Made by a program: the position numbers and the translations under genes | Assembly (NCBI RefSeq): GCF_019048265.1 | Contig: NZ_CP077311.1 | Coordinates: forward strand, 4,456,882-4,520,881 | Direction: 5' to 3' | Length of the DNA: 64,000 bases | Source of the DNA: Aeromonas sp. FDAARGOS 1405 | GTDB taxonomy: Bacteria; Pseudomonadota; Gammaproteobacteria; Enterobacterales; Aeromonadaceae | Shown here: positions 26,424 to 35,120 of the stretch, in pieces | Position numbering within the stretch: position 1 is the stretch's first letter | Layout of the letters: the number at the start of each line of letters is the position of its first letter | The notes under the pieces: generated by a model | Databases searched by the model: none | What the model was told of the DNA's origin: nothing | What the model saw: only the letters and a program-made list of their open reading frames with translations

Positions 26424-26717
26424 ATGGCCAGATACCAGTTTTTTACCATTCCGGCGTCCAATCGGCAGCAATACACCTTTATCGACATGGCATCACCGAC
26501 TTTTCTGAGTGAAAAGGCGGCACTGCTGACCCAAGGATTCGAGGTGGAGGAGGACTTTATTGACGCGACCAGCCCACGGGAGGCCGTCGAGAAGTACCAA
26601 TCCAATTTTCTCTACGTGGCGGATGAGATAGGCAAGTCCGATAGCACCTATGCCGCAACCGTCGCCATGCTGGAGATTGGCAAGGGGTTATTCGGTAATA
26701 AAACCCGCCTAGACTAG
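26424..26717 (+). CDS. Small protein of unknown function
   Basis: 97 residues, starting at an ATG with GAGG 9 bases upstream. I do not recognise a family. It begins MARYQFFTIPASNRQQYTF and has an acidic middle (GFEVEEDFIDATSPREAVEKY), predicted as a mixed alpha/beta fold with no signal or membrane segment. A stretch like FEVEEDFIDATSPREAVEKY suggests a small regulatory or adaptor protein. Codon use matches neighbouring genes, which supports coding. It stands between the chemoreceptor and a small converging gene; no operon is evident. Confidence 0.6.
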   Translation: MARYQFFTIPASNRQQYTFIDMASPTFLSEKAALLTQGFEVEEDFIDATSPREAVEKYQSNFLYVADEIGKSDSTYAATVAMLEIGKGLFGNKTRLD

Positions 26718-26791
26718 GTGCAGCGGTAAAGAGTGGTGGCCATCGTGGCAACGCGCCCGATGGCCATATGGCAAGACATCAATTCGGTAAG

Positions 26792-26980
26792 TCAGAAGCG
26801 CCCCAGCTGCTGGAGCATCTCGATCAGTTCCTCTTCGCTGCTCGGCTCATAGGCCAGCTGAAGGCTCGGCGCAGCGCCTCCCATCAGCATGTAGACGTTG
26901 GTGCTGCAGTGGTCGTAGTGATACCACTTACCATTGATGCAGACGTCGGTATAGCATCTCGGGTCCCTTTTCAGTTCCAT
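26792..26980 (-). CDS. Small cysteine-containing protein of unknown function
   Basis: 62 residues with ATG at 26980 (AAGG 7 to 10 bases upstream; GTG at 26986 is an alternative). It has CYTDVCINGKWYHYDHC, three cysteines and several aromatic residues in the first 30 positions, then an acidic helix (EPSSEEELIEMLQQLG). No family recognised. It could bind metal, but three Cys and a His are weak evidence. It converges with the small gene upstream on the other strand, and a 28-base hairpin (26738-26765) without a T tract lies between them. Confidence 0.5.
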   Translation of the reverse strand: MELKRDPRCYTDVCINGKWYHYDHCSTNVYMLMGGAAPSLQLAYEPSSEEELIEMLQQLGRF

Positions 26981-27188
26981 ATGCACATCCTTTTGTTACA
27001 TTCCATCAACATCACTCCTGACCGTAAAATAACCACCGAGGTTCACGCTTGATGCAGATCAAGGGAAACAGCTGAAAGGGACAGATATCTGCCAGATCTG
27101 TGGCCTGCGGATGCCTTGAGCCAGCATCGGTTATCCGAATGAAGATGGGCCGAGTGCCCCACCATATCGCCGGATGGCCCCCGGTAAC

Positions 27189-27217
27189 AAAAACGGCGCC
27201 CGCAGGCGCCGTTTTTT
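27189..27217 (-). terminator. Rho-independent terminator of speA
   Basis: AACGGCGCC/GGCGCCGTT stem with a TGC loop and A/T tracts on both sides, 37 bases past the speA stop. Confidence 0.88.
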
Positions 27218-27253
27218 CATCTCCCCGCCAAAGCGAGGGGCAAGCCAAAAGGC

Positions 27254-29155
27254 TTATTCGTCTTCCAGATAGGCGTAGCCTTGCAGGCCCAGCTCCAGCT
27301 CGTCGAGCAGGGCTTTGCGAGTGGCATCGTCCAGCGCCGGGTGAGCGGCGATCCGCTGGTAGTTTTCGCGGATCACGGACGGATCGATGTTGACGTAACG
27401 CAGCAGCTGGTCGACGGTGTCGCCGCGCACCACGTTGCGAATGTCCATCTTGCCCTCTTCGTCCAGCCACACTTCCGCGCAGTGGGTGTCACCGAACAGG
27501 TTGTGCAGATCGCCCAGGATCTCCTGATAGGCACCGACCAGGAAGAAGCCGACGTGGCACTCTTCGTTCTCGCCGTAGACCGGCATTGGCAGGGTGCTCT
27601 CGACCCCCAGACCGTCAACATAGTGCTCGACCTGACCGTCAGAGTCACAGGTGATATCCATCAGGATACCGCGACGGCTAAGCGGACGATCGAGACCAGC
27701 CAGCGGCATCACCGGGAATACCTGACCGATACCCCAGGCATCCGGCAGAGACTGGAACAGGGAGAAGTTGGCAAAGCACTTGTCCGCCAGCTTTTCACTC
27801 AGCTCGTCAGCCAGCGCACGGTGGTTGCGGTTGACCGGGTTGAGCATCTCTTTGAGTGCCAGACAGGTGTTCTGGTGCAGCATCTCGGCCCAGGCACGCT
27901 GTTCAAGGTTCAAGAGGCCCATGGTGTACTGGGTATTCACGTCACCCAGATCTGCCACCGAGTCATGGAAAATCTCCAGCAGGGAGGGATCTTCGCTGCG
28001 CAGATCCAGCCAGCCTTTCCACATGTTCTGCAGAATGGTCGGCGCATCTTCGTCCGGCGCGCTGATGTCGTTCATCTCCACCCCTTCGGCACCAATGATG
28101 TTGGTGACCAGCACGGCGTGGTGGGCGGTCAGGGCGCGGCCGGACTCGCTGATGATGGTCGGGTGCGGCAGGTCGAACTCGCGGCAGACATCGCCGATGC
28201 CCCATACCACGTTGTTGGCGTACTCGGAGAGGCTGTAGTTGGCGGAACAGTGGCTCTGGGAACGGGTTCCCTCGTAGTCCACGCCCAGGCCACCACCGAC
28301 GTCCACGACTTCGATGTTGGCACCGAGGCGACGCAGTTCAGCGTAGAAACGGCCGCACTCGCGGATGCCGCCCTGAATGTCGCGGATATTGGCGATCTGG
28401 GAGCCCAGATGGAAGTGCAGCAGTTGCAGGCAATCCAGCTTGCCCAGCCCGCGCAGACGTTCGATCAGCGCCAGGATCTGGGAGGCGGAGAGACCAAATT
28501 TGGACATGGAGCCACCGCTCGATTCCCACATGCCGGAGCCGGTGGAAGCGAGCTTGGCACGCACCCCGATGTTGGGCTTGATGTTGAGACGAGCTGACTC
28601 GTCCAGCACCATTTCCAGCTCGGAGGGCTTCTCCACCACGATGTAGACCTTGTGGCCCATCAGGTTGCCCAGGAGGGCGTGGCGGATATATTCGCGGTCT
28701 TTGTAACCGTTGCAGACGATCACCGAGCCTTGCTCATGGTGATGGGACAGCACGGCCAGCAGTTCCGGTTTGGAACCAGCTTCCAGGCCAAGCCGGGGCT
28801 TGTCGCTGTAGGACTGGCTGATGGTCTCGATGACACGACGCTGCTGGTTTACCTTGATCGGGTAAACGCAGAGGTAGTCCCCTTCATAGCCTGACTTCTC
28901 GATGGCCTGACCAAAGGCGTTGAACAGCGCATCGACCCGACTCTTGAGAATGTCGGGGAAGCGCAGCAACACGGGGGTAGTCAGCCCGGACTGACGCAAC
29001 TGTTCGATGGCGTCAGAAAGCACGATATGCGCGTCAGGGCGTGATTTGTCGGGGGCGACGGTCACATGACCGGCGTCATTGATATTGAAAAAACCCGCAC
29101 CCCAGTAGGGAACGTTGTAGACCTTCAAGGAGTCCTTGCTGGACCAGTTAGTCAT
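27254..29155 (-). CDS. speA: Biosynthetic arginine decarboxylase
   Basis: 633 residues, the SpeA length. The PLP-lysine motif is CVYPIKVNQQRRVIETI, the family blocks VDVGGGLGVDYEGTRSQS and DITCDSDGQVEHYVDG are present, the last providing the cysteine and aspartate that come from the partner subunit. It converts arginine to agmatine, the first step of putrescine synthesis; no speB is adjacent, so the next enzyme must be elsewhere. The ATG at 29155 fits the N-terminus NWSSKDSLKVYNVPYWGAGF. An exceptionally long region without a gene lies upstream (see the leader entry), so post-transcriptional control is possible. Confidence 0.96.
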   Translation of the reverse strand: MTNWSSKDSLKVYNVPYWGAGFFNINDAGHVTVAPDKSRPDAHIVLSDAIEQLRQSGLTTPVLLRFPDILKSRVDALFNAFGQAIEKSGYEGDYLCVYPIKVNQQRRVIETISQSYSDKPRLGLEAGSKPELLAVLSHHHEQGSVIVCNGYKDREYIRHALLGNLMGHKVYIVVEKPSELEMVLDESARLNIKPNIGVRAKLASTGSGMWESSGGSMSKFGLSASQILALIERLRGLGKLDCLQLLHFHLGSQIANIRDIQGGIRECGRFYAELRRLGANIEVVDVGGGLGVDYEGTRSQSHCSANYSLSEYANNVVWGIGDVCREFDLPHPTIISESGRALTAHHAVLVTNIIGAEGVEMNDISAPDEDAPTILQNMWKGWLDLRSEDPSLLEIFHDSVADLGDVNTQYTMGLLNLEQRAWAEMLHQNTCLALKEMLNPVNRNHRALADELSEKLADKCFANFSLFQSLPDAWGIGQVFPVMPLAGLDRPLSRRGILMDITCDSDGQVEHYVDGLGVESTLPMPVYGENEECHVGFFLVGAYQEILGDLHNLFGDTHCAEVWLDEEGKMDIRNVVRGDTVDQLLRYVNIDPSVIRENYQRIAAHPALDDATRKALLDELELGLQGYAYLEDE

Positions 29156-29774
29156 GGGCTATGCCTCGCAAATGAGCGACCCAAAGTCGCCTTCGTTACC
29201 CTCAATCACATCCAGACCATCTAGTGCAGAGTACGGCGAGCGCTGCCATCACGAGACGCAGCCACCCAAACCAACCCTTTGCACATCGCGGCAAGCCAGA
29301 GGCTGCCTGGTGGATCTTGGGGAAGTAACGAGTCTTGATGTGGGGCTGGTGGCTTTACATCAAGCTCAACGGTATGCGGTGCCACTATGCCGTAGCGCCG
29401 CGGTACTTTGATGACAGACGACATCAGCCACGCCGTCAGTTCATCATTCGGCAGCGATCCCGACAGAAGGAGAGGGTTCCAAGGAAGAGAAGCGAAGGCG
29501 CCAGCACGCATGCGTGTTGATAGACGACAACAACCACAGCCCACCTCACCGTCAGTGACCGCCCATGACAAGGGAAGATGATGAGCCGGTGGCCCACTCG
29601 GTCAAATGAAAGATGAGAGTCTGTTGTTCTCCCTGATACCGGAGCCTAACCGGTATTAAAGAAACCATTCCCCAGCAGTGTCTGTCGTTTCTGCGTGCCT
29701 CGCCCTATAGGCGTATGATCGGTCGGGTTTCTGGCGGCTCTGCCTGCTTCAGGGTTGCCCTTGGATCGGCGCGG
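29156..29774 (-). promoter_or_regulatory. Long, structured putative 5' leader of speA
   Basis: About 620 bases between a promoter-like element and the speA start contain no recognisable gene. On the minus strand there are at least two clean hairpins: ATACCGG/CCGGTAT at 29636-29656 and CTTGATGT/ACATCAAG at 29334-29364. A 116-codon ORF (29571 to 29221, minus strand) fits inside, but its third codon positions are much less GC-rich than in the neighbours and no good SD precedes it, so I do not call it a gene. A polyamine- or arginine-responsive leader is possible but not shown. Confidence 0.45.
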
Positions 29775-29804
29775 AGTGTACACACTTACCGCGGGCAGTG
29801 ACAA
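29775..29804 (-). promoter_or_regulatory. Candidate speA promoter
   Basis: Minus-strand TTGTCA (29799-29804) and TACACT (29775-29780) are separated by 18 bases. Transcription from here would give a leader of about 610 bases. Confidence 0.45.
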
Positions 29805-30169
29805 TAAAAAATAGTGTTCAAAATCCCCTTTTAATAAGTCGATCAAATCTTGCTGGCGAGCAGGCGGGCTCTGGGATGGCGCAGGTTATGCGACAGCCCA
29901 GTTTCCTCTTGAAAAGTGTGTGAAAACGCCATGATTGGGCTGACGCCTTGCTGTGCGGTGGCTGAGGGGAATTTGGCCGCCACCGCCAGCGCCTAAATAT
30001 CGCAATAAATGCCACATTTATGCGATCTCCCTCCCGGACGTTGCCCCGCGCGCCGCACATTCGCCGCTCTCCCCTTGCGTCAAAAAATGGGAAAAACCTG
30101 CGCTGACGCAATGAGTGCCCCGCACGGATTGGCCACAATGACCGCTCACAATCGGTTAGAGGCTGACTA
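29805..30169. other. Gene-free stretch upstream of pepT
   Basis: 365 bases between the candidate speA promoter and pepT. The start of pepT has AGAGG 8 bases upstream. I see no gene, no consensus FNR or CRP palindrome and no clear promoter. The GC content varies from AT-rich near 29810-29850 to GC-rich near 30050. Confidence 0.4.
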
Positions 30170-31393
30170 ATGGATACCCTGCTTGAGCGTTTTCTGCGTT
30201 ACGTAACTTTTCATACCCGCTCCGATGAGACCAATCCAGCCTGCCCCAGCAGCGAAGGCCAGCTGATCTTTGCCCGTGCCCTGCAAGAAGAGATGAAGGC
30301 GCTGGGGCTAACCCGGGTCACTCTGGATGAGCACGGCTACCTCACCGGCTGCCTGCCGGGCAACCAGCCGGACGCCCCCGCCATCGGCCTGATTGCCCAC
30401 ATGGACACCGCCGACTACGAGGCGGAGCACGTAGTACCGCAAATCATCGAAAACTATCAGGGCGGCGACATCTGCCTTGGCAAGGGTGACGAGGTGCTCG
30501 CCATCCGTGACTACCGCTTCCTGAAAAACTACCTGGGTCAGGATCTCATCACCACCGACGGCACCACCTTGCTTGGCGCCGACGACAAGGCGGGTATCGC
30601 CGAGATCCTCACTGCCATCGACCACCTGCAGGCCCACCCCGAGATCCCCCGCGGCGATATCTGGGTCGGTTTTACCCCGGATGAAGAGATTGGCCGTGGC
30701 GCCAACCTGTTCCCGCTGGAGAGATTCCCGGCCAAGTGGGCCTATACCGTGGATGGCGGCGAGCTGGGCGAGCTGGAGTATGAAAACTTCAACGCCGCCA
30801 GCGCCACGGTGCGTTTTATCGGCAACAACGTCCACCCCGGCACCGCCAAGGGCAGCATGATCAACAGCCAGACCCTGGCCGCCCGCTTCCACGCTGCCAT
30901 GCCTGCCGAGCAGACCCCGGAGTGCACCGACGGGTATGAGGGCTTCTTCCATCTGGCGCAGATGAGCGGCACCGTGGAGGAGAGCACCCTGCACTACATC
31001 ATCCGTGACTTCGACGACGAGCACTTCGCCGCACGCAAGGCCGAGATGCAGAGCCGGGTGGCCGCCCTGCAGGCCGAGTATCCCAAGGCCCGCATCGAGC
31101 TGGCCCTGACCGACAGCTATCGCAACATGCGCAGCCAGATCGAGCCGCACATGCATATCGTCGAGCTGGCCAAGGCCGCCATGGAGGCCGCCGACGTGGT
31201 GCCCAAGATCAAACCCATTCGCGGTGGTACCGATGGCGCCCGCCTCTCCTTTATGGGCCTGCCCTGCCCCAACCTCTTCACCGGTGGCCACAACTTCCAC
31301 GGCAAGCACGAGTTCATCCCGCTGCAATCCATGGAGAAATCGGTCGCCACCCTGGTGGAGCTGGTGCGCCTCACCGCAGCCTGGCGCGGTTAA
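30170..31393 (+). CDS. pepT: Peptidase T (tripeptide aminopeptidase)
   Basis: 407 residues, matching E. coli PepT. It is an M20 metallopeptidase with zinc ligands in IAHMDTADYEAE, DGTTLLGADDKAG, the catalytic Glu in FTPDEEIGRGANLF, and late zinc-binding and substrate residues in IRGGTDGARLSFMG and FTGGHNFHGKHEF. It removes the N-terminal residue from tripeptides in the cytoplasm. It stands alone behind a gene-free stretch and ends in a strong GC-rich hairpin. In enterics pepT is induced by FNR, but I do not see a convincing FNR site here. Confidence 0.96.
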   Translation: MDTLLERFLRYVTFHTRSDETNPACPSSEGQLIFARALQEEMKALGLTRVTLDEHGYLTGCLPGNQPDAPAIGLIAHMDTADYEAEHVVPQIIENYQGGDICLGKGDEVLAIRDYRFLKNYLGQDLITTDGTTLLGADDKAGIAEILTAIDHLQAHPEIPRGDIWVGFTPDEEIGRGANLFPLERFPAKWAYTVDGGELGELEYENFNAASATVRFIGNNVHPGTAKGSMINSQTLAARFHAAMPAEQTPECTDGYEGFFHLAQMSGTVEESTLHYIIRDFDDEHFAARKAEMQSRVAALQAEYPKARIELALTDSYRNMRSQIEPHMHIVELAKAAMEAADVVPKIKPIRGGTDGARLSFMGLPCPNLFTGGHNFHGKHEFIPLQSMEKSVATLVELVRLTAAWRG

Positions 31394-31417
31394 TCGGTAG
31401 CTGTCATTACCAGGGCA

Positions 31418-31450
31418 AAAGGGGGGAGCCGGTTTACCGGCTCCCCCCTT
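31418..31450 (+). terminator. Likely terminator of pepT
   Basis: AAGGGGGGAGCCGG/CCGGCTCCCCCCTT, a 14-bp perfect stem with a TTTA loop. The 3' T tract is short (TT then GC), so efficiency is uncertain. Confidence 0.65.
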
Positions 31451-31602
31451 GCTATCTGGCCATCACCCATCAACAAAGGGAAACCGGGGAGAGTCGCGCA
31501 GGGGCAACTGGCTGCCACTGCCATCAAACTGTCATCCCGCTGACATGTCGCGGGAACAGTGTCACATCATGCTGGGAGCAACGGATCGCCGGAGCCCTCC
31601 AG

Positions 31603-33312
31603 ATGTTCACTATCGATACCCTGCTGACCCAGCACTTCCCCCGCCTGCTTGGCTACCCCCTGCTCACCCCGCTGTTAAAGCGGCTGCTGGGCTGGCTGCT
31701 CAACGAGCAGGCCTTTGCCGACTTTGCCACCCGCTACCCGCACCTGCGCGGCCTCGACTTTGTCGAGCAGGCGCTGACCCAGCTCGATTTCGACTATCGG
31801 GTCAGCGAGGCGCAGCTGGAGCATATTCCCGCCAGCGGCCGGGTCATTCTTGTCGCCAACCACCCCATCGGCTCGCTGGACGGACTGGCGCTGCTACAAC
31901 TGCTCGGTCGCATCCGCCCCGATGTGAAGATCGTCGCCAACCAGCTGCTGGCCCAGCTCGCGCCGCTGCGCCCTCTGCTATTGCCGGTAGACAATATGGA
32001 GGGCAAGACCGATCGACAGGCCATCCTCGCCATGAACGAACACCTCGCCCATGAAGGGGCGCTGGTGATCTTCCCCGCAGGCGAAGTATCCCGGCTTGGC
32101 TTCAAGGGGGTGAAAGACGGCCCCTGGCAGGCAGGCTTTATCAAGCTGGCCCAGCGCACACGCACCCCGCTGGTGCCCATCCATCTGGGGGGGCGCAACA
32201 GCCTCTGGTTCTATCTCGCCTCCTGGCTCAACAAGCCCGCCTCCGCCCTGTTGCTGGTACGCCAGCTGTTTCGCCAGCAGGGGCAAACCCTGCCGGTGAC
32301 CATAGGGGCACGCATTCCGCTCGGCAGTTTTCAGGAGCTGCCAGCCAAGACGGCGGCTCGGCTGGTGCGCAACCACCTCTACCGGATTGGCCGTGGCAAG
32401 GCGGGACGGCTGCAGACCGAGGCCCCCATCGCCCTGCCGGAGGATCGCCGCCAACTCAAACAGGCCATCGAAAGCTGCGAACAGCTCGGCACCACCCCGG
32501 ATGGTCAGGGGATCTACCTCTACCGCCGCCACGAACTGAGCCACTCGGTGATCCTGCGCGAGCTGGGGCGACTGCGGGAGATCGCCTTTCGCGCTGTGGG
32601 GGAAGGCTCCGGCAAGCGGCGGGATCTCGATGGCTTTGACAACGACTATCACCACCTGATCCTCTGGGATCCGGCCCGACTCGACATTATCGGCGCCTAC
32701 CGGTTCGCCCCGGTGGCGGAGCTGCTGGCCAGCAAGGGGAAGGATGGCCTCTACAGCCACACCCTGTTCGGCTTTGAGGATAAGTTGCTGCCCCGGCTGG
32801 AGCAGGCCATCGAGCTTGGCCGCAGCTTTATCCAGCCCGCCTACTGGGGCAAGCGGGGGCTCGATTATCTCTGGTTCGGCATCGGTGCCTATCTGGCCCG
32901 CTATCCCCGCTACCGCTACCTGTTTGGCCCGGTGTCGCTCTCCGGCAGCCTGCCGCCGGCGGCCAAGGATCTGCTGGTGAGCTTCTACCGCCAGCACTTT
33001 GCCCCCGAGCTGGCGCTGGCCCCCTCCCGCCGTCCCTACCCCGAGACGCAGCCTCTGTTCGAAGGGGTGGATTACGGCGCCGATCTCAAAGCACTCAAGG
33101 CCCGTCTCGACAATCTGGGCTGCGCCATCCCCACCCTCTACAAGCAGTACTCCGAGCTGTGCGAGCCGGGCGGGGTGCAATTTATGGACTTTGGTATCGA
33201 CCCCGACTTCAACCACTGCATCGACGGGCTGGTGTGGGTCGATGTGAGCCGCATCAAGTCCCACAAGCGGGCCCGCTATATCGGCAGTCATCTGGCCGAG
33301 CCGCGCTTATAA
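31603..33312 (+). CDS. olsF: OlsF-type bifunctional ornithine lipid synthase
   Basis: 569 residues in two domains. The N-terminal part (to about 280) is a PlsC-like O-acyltransferase with NHPIGSLDGLALLQLL (NHx4D block) and VIFPAGEVSRLGFKGV. The C-terminal part (about 290-569) is OlsB-like, a GNAT-type N-acyltransferase, with FDNDYHHLILWD, IIGAYRF and LDYLWFGIGAYLARYP. Serratia and Vibrio OlsF enzymes have this fusion and make ornithine lipid from ornithine and two acyl groups at the membrane. The final product (ornithine or another aminolipid) is inferred from the family. GGAG lies 8 bases upstream of the ATG. The gene stands alone. Confidence 0.8.
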   Translation: MFTIDTLLTQHFPRLLGYPLLTPLLKRLLGWLLNEQAFADFATRYPHLRGLDFVEQALTQLDFDYRVSEAQLEHIPASGRVILVANHPIGSLDGLALLQLLGRIRPDVKIVANQLLAQLAPLRPLLLPVDNMEGKTDRQAILAMNEHLAHEGALVIFPAGEVSRLGFKGVKDGPWQAGFIKLAQRTRTPLVPIHLGGRNSLWFYLASWLNKPASALLLVRQLFRQQGQTLPVTIGARIPLGSFQELPAKTAARLVRNHLYRIGRGKAGRLQTEAPIALPEDRRQLKQAIESCEQLGTTPDGQGIYLYRRHELSHSVILRELGRLREIAFRAVGEGSGKRRDLDGFDNDYHHLILWDPARLDIIGAYRFAPVAELLASKGKDGLYSHTLFGFEDKLLPRLEQAIELGRSFIQPAYWGKRGLDYLWFGIGAYLARYPRYRYLFGPVSLSGSLPPAAKDLLVSFYRQHFAPELALAPSRRPYPETQPLFEGVDYGADLKALKARLDNLGCAIPTLYKQYSELCEPGGVQFMDFGIDPDFNHCIDGLVWVDVSRIKSHKRARYIGSHLAEPRL

Positions 33313-33343
33313 CCCTGCTGGAGCCAGGCGAACAGCCAAATGC

Positions 33344-33380
33344 AAAAAAGGAGAGAGAGGCCATCGCCTCCCTCTCCTTT
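33344..33380 (-). terminator. Terminator between olsF and the Rdx gene
   Basis: GGAGAGAGAGGC/GCCTCCCTCTCC hairpin, with a CATC loop. On the minus strand it is followed by six T, so it ends the Rdx-family gene; on the plus strand TTT follows. Confidence 0.75.
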
Positions 33381-33426
33381 CGCTCTCATGCTCAGCACCT
33401 TTTCGAGGCGCTCGGCCCATCTGGCG

Positions 33427-33735
33427 TTACTCGGCCGCCTTGCGATCCGAGTGGCCGAGATCCCGCTCAGGGGCGATAACATCGCGCACCCGCTGCTTGA
33501 TCTCCTTGGCCTCGGGGAAGCCGTCATCGACCACCCGATCCCACACCTGCACCCCGTTCACCAGAATGCGGAACTCCCCCTTGCAGGCCGGCACCAGCGC
33601 CACCTCCCCCAGATCGCTGTCAAAGGTGGAAAGCAGCTCCTGCGCCAGCCAGGCGGCGCGCAGCATCCAGCGACAGAGGGTGCAGTAGCGGATTTCGATG
33701 CGGGGTTTGCTGATCAGGGTTTCAGACTCGGTCAT
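33427..33735 (-). CDS. SelT/SelW/SelH (Rdx) family protein
   Basis: 102 residues. The Rdx signature RIEIRYCTLCRWMLRAAWLAQ has the CxxC redox pair in place of Cys-x-x-Sec, so it is a cysteine homolog of selenoprotein W. The rest is ELLSTFDSDLGEVAL...GEFRILVNG, a thioredoxin-like fold. Bacterial members have a thiol-redox role that is not well defined. I start at the ATG at 33735 (GGAG 7 bases upstream). It lies just downstream of, and on the same strand as, the adenosylhomocysteinase-like gene (78 bases), so the two may share a transcript. Confidence 0.85.
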   Translation of the reverse strand: MTESETLISKPRIEIRYCTLCRWMLRAAWLAQELLSTFDSDLGEVALVPACKGEFRILVNGVQVWDRVVDDGFPEAKEIKQRVRDVIAPERDLGHSDRKAAE

Positions 33736-33813
33736 GAGTGACTCCATAAAAAAAGCGACCAATGGCGGGAAGTGGCGTACCGCCACCCAATGGCCAATCC
33801 CGGTTCGGTCAAA

Positions 33814-34938
33814 TCAGCGCTGATCAACCCCATGAAAATCGGCCAGCCAATGGCGGGCAATGGTACGCATCGCCGATTCTGGCAGCTCGAACAGGCCGGG
33901 AGCAAGAGGGCCTGCCGCCAGCATCCGGATCCCTTCCATGATCTCCGCCAGCACCAGATAGACATATTCGCCAATCACGGCGCCATGGACAAAGTTGACC
34001 GCCTCACCCCGGTTGAGCAGGTAGATCTGGGTGCCATCCGGCCGGTTGAGGGCCAGCACATGGGGGCACACCTCTTCGCTCGGCCACGGCAACTGGGCCA
34101 GCGAGAAGGCAAACTCGTCATCGGCCGAGGTGACCGAGGCGACCATGGTGCCGGGGCGCAGCGCCTGCAGATCCGCCAAATCCAGCGAGCCGTTGCCGGT
34201 AGAGCAGATCACCAGCTCGGCGCGGCTCAACGCCTCGGCCTTGGTGATCAAGCGAAAACCGTGAGAGAGCGCTTCGACCTGTCGCAGCACATCGGTCTCC
34301 ACCAGCCCGAGATGGAGGTTGCGACAGCGCAGGTCGCGGGCGATGCTGCGCCCCACCTTGCCATAGCCAAACAGCACGGCTTCGCAGACGTTGAAAGTAC
34401 GGTTGAGGTTACGAGCCAGCGACTCCGCGGAGTAGACCACGCTCAAACCAATCTGGATATCCTCGGCCTGCTTGAGGGGGCTGCGCGCCACCGACACCAC
34501 CGGGGTCGCCAGCACCTCCTGCTCATAGCGTTGATGGCCGTTCTCGGTCATCTCCACCACCCCGAGGAAACGGGGCCCGAAGTATTCACTCAAGATCACC
34601 TGGGTTTTGGCAAAGTAACCGCCAATATCGAGGATCAGCAACCGCTCGTGGGGGGCCACCAGCGGCGCAATCTGCTGGATTATGCTGTCGGGATCATTGG
34701 TCCAGCGTCGGTTGAGGGGCAGTACCGGATAGTGCCGGGATACCCACTCGAAGGTAGGTCCGTGTACCGATTTCGGTTTGGGTAAAATCGCGCCAATCCG
34801 CCCAATCTGACCGAGGGCATCGATAAAACGGGGGCGATCGGGAAGCAGGTGAGTGACCAGCAGAATGCAGAGACCGTCGATACGTCCCTGTCCGGTGAAA
34901 TGGCGAAAAAACAGATGCTCAGATCCTTGACTGCGCAA
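33814..34938 (-). CDS. Adenosylhomocysteinase-like NAD-binding protein
   Basis: 374 residues. The Rossmann core VLFGYGKVGRSIARDLR corresponds to the NAD-binding GxGxxG of S-adenosylhomocysteine hydrolase, and PVVSVARSPLKQAED and VVYSAESLARNLN align by eye with the neighbouring substrate/cofactor blocks. But the canonical SAHH DxDPxR-like and catalytic cysteine signatures are not evident, and it is shorter than SAHH (about 430). It may be a paralog with a different nucleoside or a regulatory role. The TTG start at 34938 has AAGGAGG 7 bases upstream; a start at 35052 would cross a hairpin terminator. The Rdx gene follows. Confidence 0.7.
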   Translation of the reverse strand: MRSQGSEHLFFRHFTGQGRIDGLCILLVTHLLPDRPRFIDALGQIGRIGAILPKPKSVHGPTFEWVSRHYPVLPLNRRWTNDPDSIIQQIAPLVAPHERLLILDIGGYFAKTQVILSEYFGPRFLGVVEMTENGHQRYEQEVLATPVVSVARSPLKQAEDIQIGLSVVYSAESLARNLNRTFNVCEAVLFGYGKVGRSIARDLRCRNLHLGLVETDVLRQVEALSHGFRLITKAEALSRAELVICSTGNGSLDLADLQALRPGTMVASVTSADDEFAFSLAQLPWPSEEVCPHVLALNRPDGTQIYLLNRGEAVNFVHGAVIGEYVYLVLAEIMEGIRMLAAGPLAPGLFELPESAMRTIARHWLADFHGVDQR

Positions 34939-34971
34939 CTGTGGCCTCCTTATGTGCCGCAAAGCAGGCAA

Positions 34972-34999
34972 ACAGAACCCGGCGCGGCCGGGTTCTGTG
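34972..34999 (-). terminator. Likely terminator upstream of the SAHH-like gene
   Basis: ACAGAACCCGG/CCGGGTTCTGT hairpin with a CGCG-type loop followed by TTTG on the minus strand. It probably ends the yceI-membrane-protein transcript before the TTG-started gene. Confidence 0.6.
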
Positions 35000-35120
35000 T
35001 GTGTCCAAATAAAATGAAAATCCTTTTTATCTGAAACACATAGGGGGCTCAATCATTATCTGCCAAGAGTATGAGCAGGTATGCAAAAATGGCGCCATTT
35101 GACCATTTTCCACACAAGTA

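Noticed and set aside
26738..26765. Terminator between the two small genes
   Set aside because: GGCCATCG/CGATGGCC forms a hairpin, but no T tract follows on either strand.
29221..29571. A 116-codon ORF in the speA leader
   Set aside because: Third positions are only about half GC, far lower than real genes here, and there is no good SD. Kept only as a possible leader ORF in the findings.
29805..30169. FNR site upstream of pepT
   Set aside because: Only a single ATCAA half-site (near 29841) was found; the partner half does not match.
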